Made by a program: the position numbers and the translations under genes. A stretch of DNA of 42,743 nucleotides from Faecousia sp. (GTDB lineage: Bacteria > Bacillota > Clostridia > Oscillospirales > Oscillospiraceae), in the NCBI GenBank assembly GCA_029257715.1, contig JARIAT010000077.1, positions 1-42,743 on the forward strand, written 5' to 3'. The notes below the pieces were generated by a model, which did no database searches, had not been told where the DNA came from, and was given only the letters and a program-made list of their open reading frames with translations. Shown piece after piece: positions 9,001 through 16,974 of the stretch (position 1 is its first letter; each line of letters starts with the position of its first letter).

Positions 9001-9025
9001 GTCATATTAACTTCAAAAATTTTGT

Positions 9026-9712
9026 CTATTTGATGACGGCAAAGACTGTACGGACCATGATGGACAGATCGCCCAGAAAAGAGAAGTTCATCAGCGCATC
9101 CAGATTATATTTCATTTTTTCCGGAAGCACCTGCTCGATATATACCTTGTCAACATCCTCGGCAGCATCGAGCAGCTGGGCCTCATCTTTGTAAGCGATG
9201 CTGGCCTCGCTGGTTACGCCGGCAGGCACCAACAGGGTTGCCATCATTTCGGGGGTGTATGCCGCAACGTATTTCGGAACCTCAGGACGGGTGCCGACGA
9301 AGGTCATGGTTCCGCGGAAAATATCGATTAACTGGCAAAGCTCATCGAGCCGGAAATCTCGGATGATATGACCCACATTGGTAATCCGGGAATCTCCACT
9401 GACAGTAACCTGAGAGCCGATCTGGTCAGCATTTGTCACCATGGAGCGGAATTTGAAGATCCGAAAATGCTTGCCATACTGGGTGACCCGCTCCTGCCGA
9501 TAAAACACGGGGCCGGGGGAGTCAATCTTGATGGCAAGTGCAATCAGAAGAAAAACAGGCGACAGCGTAACAAGCAGAAAGGCGGAAGCGACAATATCGA
9601 AGATCCGCTTGCAGATCAGGCTGCTTTGTTTTTTCTTCAACGCTTCGTAATAGGGCCGGACTTGATCGATCCGCAGATCGTCCGGAAGCTCGTCCCAGGG
9701 TTTGAGGATCAT
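9026..9712 (-). CDS. Undecaprenyl-phosphate sugar-1-phosphate transferase (bacterial sugar transferase family)
   Basis: 228 residues. One strong N-terminal membrane segment (about 37-63, IFDIVASAFLLVTL) is followed by the catalytic domain with the landmarks FYRQERVTQYGK, FKFRSM and FRLDELCQLIDIFRG...VGTRPE. Members (PglC, EpsL, WbaP C-terminal domain) move a sugar-1-phosphate from a nucleotide sugar to undecaprenyl phosphate, the first membrane step of glycan assembly. The start lies 2 nt after the aminotransferase stop, so the two genes form an operon: the aminotransferase probably makes the amino sugar that this enzyme loads. Similar pairs are pglE/pglC and epsN/epsL. Confidence 0.9.
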   Translation of the reverse strand: MILKPWDELPDDLRIDQVRPYYEALKKKQSSLICKRIFDIVASAFLLVTLSPVFLLIALAIKIDSPGPVFYRQERVTQYGKHFRIFKFRSMVTNADQIGSQVTVSGDSRITNVGHIIRDFRLDELCQLIDIFRGTMTFVGTRPEVPKYVAAYTPEMMATLLVPAGVTSEASIAYKDEAQLLDAAEDVDKVYIEQVLPEKMKYNLDALMNFSFLGDLSIMVRTVFAVIK

Positions 9713-9714
9713 GG

Positions 9715-10917
9715 TTACAGGTACTCCTTCAGAATATCGCAGTAGTTTTCGATGATATATGCCACTTCCTCGTCGGTCAGACAGGTGTGCAGCGGCAGCG
9801 TAATTTCGTTGGCAAACTGCGCGTATGCGTTGGGATAGTCAGCGATATCAAAGCCCATCTGCTTGTATGCGGTGTGCAGCGGCAGAGGCTTGTAGTGGAC
9901 GTTGCAGGCAATCCCACGGCGAGCCATCTCGATGATGATTTCGTTGCGCTGTTCCGGGGTAATGCCGGGAATCCGGGTCAAATAAAGGTGACCGGAGGAC
10001 TGATGGGTGTCGGTGTAATGCTCCAGTGTCTGGACACCGAGGGGCCGGAAGGCATCGTCATAGCGGCAGATGATTTCTTTGCGGCGGCGGAGCATTCCGT
10101 CGTAGCGTTTCATCTGGGCAAGGCCAATGGCCGCAGCCACATCGGTCATATTGCACTTGTACCAAGGTCCAACGACATCGTATTCCCAAGCACCCAGCTG
10201 CGTTTTCGCCAAGGCGTCCTTGGACTGACCATGCAGAGAGAGCAGCTGAAGCTGATGATAGATCTCTTCCGTATCAATTCCGTCAAAGTTTCTCCACGTC
10301 AGCGCACCACCCTCTGCGGTGGTGAAATTCTTGACAGCGTGGAAGGAGAAGGAAGAGAAGTCTGCGATGGAACCGAGGGGCTGCCCCTTCCATGTGGCAC
10401 CGAAGGCATGGGCGGTGTCAGCCAAAATCGCAACACGTCCAATGGCATTTTGAAGGGCATTGCTGCCGTGGAACAGGTGACGCTTGCGCTCGACGGCAGC
10501 AAAGATCCGGTCATAGTCGCAGGGAACGCCGCCCAAGTCCACAGGGATAATGGCCTTGGTGTTCTCATTGATGGCGGCCTCCATCTGATCGTAGTCCATC
10601 TCAAAGGAACCGGGCTGCGTGTCGATGAGAACCAGCTTGGCGCCTACGTGGCAGATCACGGATGCGGATGCGGTATAGGTATATGCAGAGGTGATGACTT
10701 CATCACCGGGGCCGATGCCCATGACGCGCAGAGCCATTTCGGCACAGGCGGTCTGAGAGTTCAGGCACACGGCGCGGTCAGCACCACAGAAATCAGCAAC
10801 CTGACGTTCCAGTTCTTTGGTTTTGGGACCGGTTGTAATCCATCCGGAACGAAGTGCGCTTGCAACTTCCTGAATTTCCTGCTCAGAAATATCAGGTGGG
10901 GAAAATAAAATATTCAT
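9715..10917 (-). CDS. DegT/DnrJ/EryC1/StrS-type sugar aminotransferase
   Basis: A 400-residue PLP-dependent aminotransferase acting on nucleotide-linked keto sugars. The PLP lysine is probably Lys196 in FSFHAVKNFTTAEGG; LADTAHAFGA (166-174) holds the cofactor-contacting Asp. The start at 10917 (MNILFSPPDI) follows AGGAG; a longer in-frame extension lacks an SD. It is first in a two-gene operon with the undecaprenyl-phosphate sugar transferase. The best guess is a UDP-4-keto-6-deoxy-GlcNAc aminotransferase (PglE/EpsN type), but no dehydratase or acetyltransferase gene is in the window. Confidence 0.9.
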   Translation of the reverse strand: MNILFSPPDISEQEIQEVASALRSGWITTGPKTKELERQVADFCGADRAVCLNSQTACAEMALRVMGIGPGDEVITSAYTYTASASVICHVGAKLVLIDTQPGSFEMDYDQMEAAINENTKAIIPVDLGGVPCDYDRIFAAVERKRHLFHGSNALQNAIGRVAILADTAHAFGATWKGQPLGSIADFSSFSFHAVKNFTTAEGGALTWRNFDGIDTEEIYHQLQLLSLHGQSKDALAKTQLGAWEYDVVGPWYKCNMTDVAAAIGLAQMKRYDGMLRRRKEIICRYDDAFRPLGVQTLEHYTDTHQSSGHLYLTRIPGITPEQRNEIIIEMARRGIACNVHYKPLPLHTAYKQMGFDIADYPNAYAQFANEITLPLHTCLTDEEVAYIIENYCDILKEYL

Positions 10918-11000
10918 TTCAATTAGCTCCTGCAAAATATAATTCAGCTGGATCAGCAATTACGAGTTATCCGGTCGGATTTCGGCCGGACCTACCCGTT

Positions 11001-11029
11001 ATTTTACTACATAAAACAAGGATTGTCAA
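11001..11029 (-). promoter_or_regulatory. sigma-A promoter of the amino-sugar operon
   Basis: Minus strand TTGACA (11024-11029), 17-nt spacer, TAAAAT (11001-11006). An imperfect GGTCCGGCC / GGTCGG hairpin follows in the 80-nt leader. Confidence 0.8.
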
Positions 11030-11110
11030 TGAATCGCAAAATTACTGACCGATAAATACCATTTTATTGAAGAAAAACGGAAATTTTTAAAGAAAATATA
11101 AGGAAAACTA

Positions 11111-11141
11111 AAAAAGCCGGCTGCATAACAGCCGGCTTTTT
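11111..11141. terminator. prs terminator (bidirectional)
   Basis: 13-bp perfect stem AAAAAGCCGGCTG/CAGCCGGCTTTTT with CATAA loop. Confidence 0.92.
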
Positions 11142-11151
11142 GTAAGAAAAA

Positions 11152-12300
11152 TTATTTGCGTCCCTTGAGCAGAGCCTCGATCTTTGCAATGGGATCGATG
11201 ATGGAACTGACGGACATATCGTGGTTGATTGCTGCGATAAAGTATGCGGTATACTTGGAGCAGTCCACATCGATATACCAATCACGCTCGAGCAGTTCGG
11301 GCTTGCGATAGGTCAGATTGGTGCCGAGAACGGCGGTCAGGGTGCCGTCAGCATAGCACTCGTCGAACTTGGAAAGACCGCTGGTGAACAGGGGGAAGGT
11401 AGCGTTGGCGATAATGTGCTTGGCACCGCGCTTTTTCAGTTCCCGGGCGACCTCCAGCATGCTTTCACCGGATGCGATGATATCATCGGCGATGAAGACG
11501 GTCTTGCCCTCGACGGATTCGCCCAGATACTCGTGGGCAACGATGGGGTTGCGGCCGTTGACAACACGGGTGTAGTCGCGGCGCTTATAGAACATACCGA
11601 GGTTGCATCCCAAAACACTGGAGAAGTACATATTGCGGTTAATCGCACCTTCGTCGGGGGAGATCACAATGAAGTGGTCCTTATCGAAGTTCAGCTCGGG
11701 CATATGATGCAGCAGCGCTTTGAGAACCTGATAGGTGGGCATGACATTGTCAAAGCTCGTCAGGGGAACGGCATTCATCATTCTGGGATCGTGAGCATCA
11801 AAGGTGATGATGTTATCGACACCCATGGACTGAAGCTCCTGCAGGGCAACTGCGCAGTCGAGACTCTCGCGGACAACCCGGCGATGCTGACGGCCGCCGT
11901 ACAGACTGGGCATGATGACGCTGACACGGTGCGCACGGCCGGCGACTGCCTGAATCAGACGCTTGAGGTTTGCATAGTGGTCATCGGGGGACATATGATT
12001 TTCATGACCGAACAGATTATAGGTCAGGGAGTAATTGCCGGGGTCCACAACAATAAAGATGTCGTCACCGCGGACGGATTCCTTGACAAGGCCCTTTGCA
12101 TCGCCGTTCTGGAATCTGGGGCAGTCAGAGCCAATGATAAAGGTGTCTTTCTCAATGCCGGCTTCCTTGGACCAGGAGGTCAGGTAGTTGTCAATCAGAT
12201 GGGTGAATTCCTCAGCACCGGGGCAGGCGATCACACCCAGGTCAGCGACCTGAGACTCAGGGTTGAAAAAAACGGAAGGTTTCATGCTGTTAGTGGACAT
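11152..12300 (-). CDS. prs: Ribose-phosphate pyrophosphokinase
   Basis: A 382-residue PRPP synthetase, making the precursor of nucleotides, His, Trp and NAD. PRPP-loop motif VFIADDIIASGESM lies near residue 270, DAHDPRMMN and VISPDEGAINR are ATP/ribose-5-phosphate contact regions, and SLYGGRQHRR is the flexible-loop region. It is longer than the usual 310-320 residues because of an N-terminal extension; this longer form is seen in Clostridia from memory. The start at 12300 follows AGGAGA. Single-gene unit. Confidence 0.9.
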   Translation of the reverse strand: MSTNSMKPSVFFNPESQVADLGVIACPGAEEFTHLIDNYLTSWSKEAGIEKDTFIIGSDCPRFQNGDAKGLVKESVRGDDIFIVVDPGNYSLTYNLFGHENHMSPDDHYANLKRLIQAVAGRAHRVSVIMPSLYGGRQHRRVVRESLDCAVALQELQSMGVDNIITFDAHDPRMMNAVPLTSFDNVMPTYQVLKALLHHMPELNFDKDHFIVISPDEGAINRNMYFSSVLGCNLGMFYKRRDYTRVVNGRNPIVAHEYLGESVEGKTVFIADDIIASGESMLEVARELKKRGAKHIIANATFPLFTSGLSKFDECYADGTLTAVLGTNLTYRKPELLERDWYIDVDCSKYTAYFIAAINHDMSVSSIIDPIAKIEALLKGRK

Positions 12301-12840
12301 TGCAATATCTCCTCTTACCTTATTGTAATGCAGTTTTTTGTATATTTAAACTCTCCGGACACGTTCCGGAAACATACTTTATTATTGTATCATATTTTTT
12401 CAGAAGTTCCATAGCTAATTCGATTTATTTTTACAAATTTTCGCATCAGCCGACATATTTTCGAGAGAAAATGGAAGAATATGGAAAGCTGGAAGGAAAA
12501 ATAGGCACAGGATGAAGATACTGTGGACAGAATTGAGGTATGCGTTTATGGGTCTATTCATAGAATGCTGTTAAAGAAACGGTAAAGCTAAATTGAAAAA
12601 AATAAAAAATTTCATTTTTGCGGAGGTTTTGAATCCGCAAAATGGAAGAATATTAAGAGAAAATGAAGTGGAATGACGCATCATACAACGGGCATATTTT
12701 TCTGGAATTTCGGAACTTTTTTTCAGTAAATTTCTAAAAAAATAATAAAAAATATCCTTTGATCGATAGAATGATACCGATATATTCGGAATAAAAGAAC
12801 CGGAGAAAAGGGGATTTTCGTCATTATGTTGCAAAGGAAC
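12301..12840. other. AT-rich intergenic region between prs and the glycine transporter
   Basis: About 540 bp of strongly AT-rich DNA with no credible ORF. It contains a TCCGGA.../TCCGGA hairpin near 12354-12370 in the prs leader, and an inverted repeat TTTTGCGGA/TCCGCAAAA (12616-12642) flanked leftward by long A/T tracts, which could terminate minus-strand transcription. No clear prs -35 box was found. Confidence 0.5.
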
Positions 12841-12869
12841 TTGACAATGTATGAAAAAAATGTTAACAT
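12841..12869 (+). promoter_or_regulatory. sigma-A promoter of the glycine riboswitch transcript
   Basis: TTGACA (12841-12846), 17-nt spacer, TAACAT (12864-12869). Confidence 0.78.
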
Positions 12870-12948
12870 TAACACAAAGCAAAACGAAAGACGAAGTCCG
12901 AGGGATTGCTGCGGTTTGGACAGACCGTGAAAATCCTGAGGATGGAGG

Positions 12949-13029
12949 AACTCTGGAGAAGCCCAGATATGGGTACCGAAGGTGCAGGCAGCCGAGGCTG
13001 TCCGGTCTCTCAGGTAAAAGGACGGAGCA
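12949..13029 (+). promoter_or_regulatory. Glycine riboswitch (single aptamer)
   Basis: The conserved glycine aptamer core is present in order: P1 5' ACTCTG with GGAGA, then ACCGAAGG-GCA (12975-12986), a variable GCAGCC/GGCTGT hairpin, then TCTCTCAGG, AAAAGGAC and the P1 3' strand CGGAG. It matches the second aptamer of tandem gcvT-type switches. No first aptamer is recognisable between the promoter and 12948, only a CGGT/ACCG hairpin. Downstream, TCCTTT (13052-13057) is complementary to AAAGGA of the transporter Shine-Dalgarno (13102-13107), so control may be translational. The gene following is an alanine/glycine symporter, which fits glycine sensing. Confidence 0.88.
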
Positions 13030-13113
13030 GAAAATCAGGGAAAACTGTCAATCCTTTCTTTATCCGGACCAGCGCGAACGCCTGCTGTTTCGTTTTAGTT
13101 TAAAGGAGGAAAA

Positions 13114-14541
13114 ATGACAATGGAACAAACCCTGTTGAAAATCGCGCAATTGATCAATGAGTACCTGTCCAACTACATTCTGGTTGCCCTGCTTTTGGGC
13201 GTTGGTATCTGGTACACCTTCAAGACCAAGTTCATTCAGATCCGTTGCTTCAAGGAAGGCTGGAACAGCGTGTTCGGCAACCTTTCCCTGCATGGCGGCA
13301 AGAGTGAATCCGGTATGACATCCTTCCAGGCACTGGCAACTGCAATCGCAGCACAGGTCGGTACCGGTAATATCGTCGGTTCTGCCGGCGCTATCATGAT
13401 CGGTGGTCCCGGTGCCATTTTCTGGATGTGGCTGATTGCCTTCTTCGGCATGGCTACCATTTACGCTGAGGCAACGCTGGCTCTGAAGACCCGTTTCGTC
13501 GATAAGGACGGCGAGGTTCAGGGCGGTCCTGTTTACTACATCACAAAGGCATTCCCCGGCGGACTGGGTAAGTTCCTGGCTGGTTTCTTCGCAATTGCGA
13601 TTACTCTGGCACTGGGCTTCATGGGCTCCATGGCTCAGGCAAACTCCATCGGCGAGTCCATGCACACTGCTTTCGGCATCCCCACTTGGATCGTTGGTGT
13701 TGTTCTGGTTCTGATGTGCGGCTTCATCTTCATCGGCGGTACTCAGAGACTGGCTTCCGTTGTTGAAAAGCTGATCCCCGCAATGGCTGCAATCTTCCTG
13801 CTGGGCGGCGTTCTGGTCCTGATTATCAAGATCAAGGTTCTGCCTCAGGCAATCGGCATGATCTTCAAGTACGCATTCCAGCCTCAGGCAATCCTCGGCG
13901 GCGGCTTCGGTGCGGCTCTGATGGCTGCTCTGAGCCAGGGCGCAAAGCGCGGCCTGTTCTCCAACGAAGCTGGTATGGGTTCTACTCCTCACGCACATGC
14001 ACAGGCAAATGTCAAGCATCCTCATGAGCAGGGCTGTGTCGCTATGATGGGTGTCTTCCTGGATACCTTCGTCGTGCTGACCCTGAATGCTCTGGTTATT
14101 ATCTCTGTTCTCTATACCGAGGGCGGCCTGCTCCATGATCCCATGGTTGCAAATGCTGCCGGCGGCTGCCAGGTTGTTGGTATCGGCGGTGCAATCCTCT
14201 CCAAGACCAATCTGGCTCAGAACGCTTTCGCTGGTGCTTTCGGCGCCAAGCTTGGACCCGCATTCGTTGCTGTCTGCCTGCTGTTCTTCGCATTCTCCAC
14301 GATCCTCGGCTGGAATATGTTTGGTAAGATCAATATGAACTACCTGTTCGGCAAGACTGGTGTTAAGATCTACACCGTCCTCGCTCTGATCTTCATCTTC
14401 ATGGGCACCATGGTCGGCAACGACGTTATCTGGGAGTGGACCGACGTGTTCAACAACCTGATGGTTATTCCCAACGTCCTGGCTCTGTTTGCACTGACCA
14501 AGATGGTTACCGATTCCGTCAAGGAAAAGAACCTCCTGTAA
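13114..14541 (+). CDS. Sodium:alanine/glycine symporter (AGCS family)
   Basis: A 475-residue polytopic membrane protein of the AGCS family importing alanine or glycine with Na+ or H+. The family signature ALATAIAAQVGTGNIVG is at about 71-88, followed by GGPGAIFWMW and the conserved AKRGLFSNEAGMGSTPHAHA block. The glycine riboswitch upstream makes glycine the likely substrate and ties it to the glycine reductase genes at the right end. Codon use is strongly biased like that of the grd genes, suggesting high expression. AGGAGG is only 4 nt from ATG 13114 and 10 nt from the in-frame ATG 13120, so the start may be two codons shorter. Confidence 0.93.
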   Translation: MTMEQTLLKIAQLINEYLSNYILVALLLGVGIWYTFKTKFIQIRCFKEGWNSVFGNLSLHGGKSESGMTSFQALATAIAAQVGTGNIVGSAGAIMIGGPGAIFWMWLIAFFGMATIYAEATLALKTRFVDKDGEVQGGPVYYITKAFPGGLGKFLAGFFAIAITLALGFMGSMAQANSIGESMHTAFGIPTWIVGVVLVLMCGFIFIGGTQRLASVVEKLIPAMAAIFLLGGVLVLIIKIKVLPQAIGMIFKYAFQPQAILGGGFGAALMAALSQGAKRGLFSNEAGMGSTPHAHAQANVKHPHEQGCVAMMGVFLDTFVVLTLNALVIISVLYTEGGLLHDPMVANAAGGCQVVGIGGAILSKTNLAQNAFAGAFGAKLGPAFVAVCLLFFAFSTILGWNMFGKINMNYLFGKTGVKIYTVLALIFIFMGTMVGNDVIWEWTDVFNNLMVIPNVLALFALTKMVTDSVKEKNLL

Positions 14542-14556
14542 TCTGCACTTCAATTC

Positions 14557-14592
14557 AAATCCCGGAACAGTTTTGCTGTTCCGGGATTTTTT
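14557..14592 (+). terminator. symporter terminator
   Basis: 14-bp stem AAATCCCGGAACAG/CTGTTCCGGGATTT with T-run. Confidence 0.92.
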
Positions 14593-14719
14593 ATTTCAAT
14601 GGCAGATGCTTTCTCTATATTATATATAGTATAGGGGAAATCGTGTGGCATGGGTAGAATACATCAGGCAAGCGGCGCCATCTAACTGTGAATAAATTTT
14701 TAAAACTCCGTTGAATTGC

Positions 14720-14749
14720 TTGATTCTGCTGAAGCAATTGTGATATTAT
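14720..14749 (+). promoter_or_regulatory. promoter with embedded inverted repeat, thiol-redox operon
   Basis: TTGATT (14720-14725), 18-nt spacer, TATTAT (14744-14749). A perfect 8-bp inverted repeat AATTGCTT/AAGCAATT (14714-14721/14732-14739) encloses the -35, a plausible repressor operator. Confidence 0.6.
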
Positions 14750-14805
14750 CACGGAATCTTGCGCATCGATCAGGGTATACTGAAAAACAAAAGGAGGAAC
14801 CGACG

Positions 14806-14997
14806 ATGATACGAAAAAAACGCTGGCTTTGGACAGCTCTGTTTTTTCTTGGCGGCGCAGCGGTTGGATACTTCTATTATCGATTTTTCGGCTGCACCAA
14901 CGGATGTATCATTACCTCCAGCCCCCTTCGCTCTATGGCTTATATGGGTGTAGTGGGCGGATTGATGGGTGCCGTATTCAGAAAGGAGACACCTTAA
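14806..14997 (+). CDS. Small membrane protein (DUF6132-like)
   Basis: 63 residues with a basic N-terminus, one clear membrane helix (about 7-24), the motif GCTNGCIITSSP with two cysteines, and a second hydrophobic stretch. It resembles small DUF6132-type proteins often found next to thioredoxin or CcdA genes (family assigned from memory). ATG 14806 follows AAGGAGG. Its stop TAA directly precedes the ccdA start, so it is in the same operon and probably serves the same membrane thiol-redox system; the exact role is unknown. Confidence 0.7.
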   Translation: MIRKKRWLWTALFFLGGAAVGYFYYRFFGCTNGCIITSSPLRSMAYMGVVGGLMGAVFRKETP

Positions 14998-15660
14998 ATG
15001 CAATATGCAATTTCATTTCTTGAGGGGATCATTACATTCATTTCCCCTTGCTTGCTGCCGATGCTTCCGATCTATATCTCTTATTTTGCCGGTGGTGGGG
15101 AGCGAAGCACAAAAAAGACACTGCGCTGTGCGTTCGGATTCGTGTTGGGCTTTACCGTCGTGTTTATGTGCATGGGCGCACTGGCGGGTACGGTTGGAAG
15201 CTTCCTTAGGAATCACCAAACGGCAGTGAATCTGATCAGTGGCCTGATTGTCGTGTTCTTTGGCCTGAATTTTCTCGGAGTATTTAAACTGAATCTCTTT
15301 CACGGGAGCTCTCGTGCTATGGATACCGAGAATATGGGATTTTTCTCTGCGATGCTTTTCGGCATCATTTTCTCTCTTGGCTGGACACCTTGCGTAGGCG
15401 CGTTTCTTGGATCTGCGCTTATGATGGCATCCCAGCAGGGGCATGTGCTTACCGGAACACTGATGCTGCTGGCATATTCCTTGGGACTAGGAATTCCGTT
15501 TGTTCTCAGCGCCGTGCTGATTGACTATCTCAAGTCGGCCTTTGACTGGGTTAAGCGGCATTATAAGATTATCAACATGGTCAGCGGCAGTCTGCTGATT
15601 CTCATTGGTGTTCTGATGGCGACCGGAACAATGGGACGGCTGCTCAGTCTGCTGAGTTAA
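14998..15660 (+). CDS. ccdA: CcdA/DsbD-like thiol:disulfide transmembrane protein
   Basis: 220 residues, about six membrane helices. The redox cysteines are Cys18 in FISPCLLP and Cys132 in GWTPCVG, the hallmark pair of CcdA. It passes electrons from cytoplasmic thioredoxin across the membrane. The TlpA-like gene 9 nt downstream is the probable extracytoplasmic acceptor, and the DUF6132-like gene abuts its start. Confidence 0.92.
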   Translation: MQYAISFLEGIITFISPCLLPMLPIYISYFAGGGERSTKKTLRCAFGFVLGFTVVFMCMGALAGTVGSFLRNHQTAVNLISGLIVVFFGLNFLGVFKLNLFHGSSRAMDTENMGFFSAMLFGIIFSLGWTPCVGAFLGSALMMASQQGHVLTGTLMLLAYSLGLGIPFVLSAVLIDYLKSAFDWVKRHYKIINMVSGSLLILIGVLMATGTMGRLLSLLS

Positions 15661-15669
15661 GGAGGAACC

Positions 15670-16275
15670 ATGAATAAAAAGACACTTTTAACGCTTTCAC
15701 TTGTTTTCGTATTGCTGATGGGCGGTGCCTATGCGCTGTATTCCAAACTCAGTGGGGAATATCGTCCGGACCAGCTTTCTGTACAGACAACGCAGCCTGC
15801 CAATCCCGATGCGACTGACGGATCGGAACAGAATTCGGAGCCTCAGCGGGTTGCGCTGCCTGATTTTGTGGTCTATGACAGGGAAGGAAACGAGGTTCGG
15901 CTCAGTGATTATCAGGGAAAGCCGGTTGTTCTGAATTTCTGGGCCAGTTGGTGCGGCCCATGCCAGATGGAAATGCCTGATTTTGACGAGGCGTACAAAC
16001 GACTTGAGGGCAAAGTGGAATTTCTGATGGTGAATGTTACCGACGGTCAGCGGGAAACCGCAGAGAAGGCTTCTGCTTTCGTAGAGGAACGGGGATTCAG
16101 CTTCCCGATTTATTTTGACTCGGATTTGAATGCCTCCACCACTTACGGCGCATATTCTCTGCCTACTACCTTTTTTATCGATGCTGAGGGGTATGGCGTT
16201 GCCGCAGCGAAAGCCGCAATCAATGCTGAGACGCTTCAGCGTGGTCTGGATTTGATTTATACCGCAGAGTCATAA
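15670..16275 (+). CDS. TlpA/ResA-like membrane-anchored thioredoxin
   Basis: 201 residues. An N-terminal uncleaved or cleaved signal (about 5-22, LLTLSLVFVLLMGGAYA), a Thr/Asp/Gln-rich linker (about 30-60), then a TlpA/AhpC-TSA fold domain with active site WCGPC (94-98) and the cis-Pro LPTTFF motif. It would reduce extracytoplasmic disulfides with electrons from CcdA. AAGGAGG precedes the start. A hairpin terminator follows at 16351. Confidence 0.92.
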   Translation: MNKKTLLTLSLVFVLLMGGAYALYSKLSGEYRPDQLSVQTTQPANPDATDGSEQNSEPQRVALPDFVVYDREGNEVRLSDYQGKPVVLNFWASWCGPCQMEMPDFDEAYKRLEGKVEFLMVNVTDGQRETAEKASAFVEERGFSFPIYFDSDLNASTTYGAYSLPTTFFIDAEGYGVAAAKAAINAETLQRGLDLIYTAES

Positions 16276-16350
16276 AAAATCTCCGGTTTTAAATGTATGG
16301 TGGTCATGAAACAGTAAAGTTCAAAAACATGAGAACTGCATGTTCTCGGA

Positions 16351-16380
16351 AAGCGGTGGGACTTCGGTCACGCCGCTTTT
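16351..16380 (+). terminator. thiol-redox operon terminator
   Basis: 12-bp stem with one mismatch and one G-U pair and a TTCG loop (AAGCGGTGGGAC/GTCACGCCGCTT), then TTTTCGTTTAT. Confidence 0.8.
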
Positions 16381-16546
16381 CGTTTATAAGCGCATTCAGA
16401 GAGACTCCGGCTTTCCGAAAACCCTCTGCGGATAAACTTCTAACCAATGTACGGATAAGAAGTCGGAAAAGCCTCTGTCACAAAGTGGCAAGCAGTGGAA
16501 ACCTGGACAGGTTTCCTCATTTTCGCAGATTCGCCCGCTGGATTGA

Positions 16547-16765
16547 TCCGGCAATCAGGACGGTTTCGGGGAAAAGGCGTTTGCAGTCTTTGGACTGCCC
16601 GTTATTCTGCTGATGGGTCATTTTATTTGTCTGTATTTCACCTTTCTAGACAAAAAGCAGAAGAATCAGAACAAAAAAGCACTGGGCATTATTTTCTGGA
16701 TCATTCCCATTATTTCCTTGTTTGTAAACGGTATTGTCTATGCGGCATCTAATAATCGCAGATAA
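16547..16765 (+). pseudogene. C-terminal remnant of a DUF1648/SdpI-like membrane protein
   Basis: An open frame without a usable start runs from just after an in-frame TGA (16544-16546) to TAA (16763-16765). It reads SGNQDGFGEKAFAVFGLPV, then two hydrophobic segments separated by a charged stretch (FLDKKQKNQNKKALG). The pattern SGN-x-DGFG-x-KAF-x-FGLP matches the C-terminal half of DUF1648 proteins (immunity/SdpI-like membrane proteins). No matching N-terminal half was found in 16381-16546 in any frame, so the gene appears truncated and broken by a stop. Family assignment is by eye. Confidence 0.6.
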
Positions 16766-16836
16766 AATCGAGTAGTTGAAATTCGGATTTTTCTGACAAT
16801 TAGCCTAAGCAATGAAACAGCAACATTGAAACAAAG

Positions 16837-16882
16837 AAAAACGGACAGCACCAAGAAAGAATCCTGGTGCTGTCCGTTTTTT
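16837..16882. terminator. bidirectional terminator 3' of ddh
   Basis: 17-bp perfect stem (16837-16853/16865-16881) with A- and T-runs at both ends. Serves the dap operon leftward and the DUF1648 remnant rightward. Confidence 0.92.
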
Positions 16883-16974
16883 GCAGTCAACCTTGTCAGA
16901 CAGATGCCATATATCCGTAATTTTTGGGAGCTACGGCTTTATAACAACCCGTCTAACCGGGGATTTTTAAGATT

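Larger units (their letters stand above)
8659..9025. other. leader and intergenic region upstream of the glycosyltransferase
   Basis: About 365 bp: the glycosyltransferase leader (8659-8820), its promoter (8827-8855) and a bidirectional terminator (8952-9000). The leader can form CCCTGCGC/GTGCGAGGG and GCAG/CTGC hairpins and contains a segment similar to one at about 1.54 kb. No known riboswitch class was recognised. Confidence 0.5.

Noticed and set aside
12870..12948. A first glycine aptamer, making a tandem riboswitch
   Set aside because: The conserved ACCGAAGG and CAGG-AAAAGGAC blocks are missing from this part; only a small hairpin is seen.
13060..14553. A 497-codon minus-strand ORF opposite the symporter
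   Set aside because: Opposite to an unmistakable AGCS transporter; product is hydrophilic with no domain.
16293..16752. Two ORFs of 85-106 codons downstream of the TlpA-like gene
   Set aside because: They cross the operon terminator and run out of frame with the recognisable DUF1648-like remnant.
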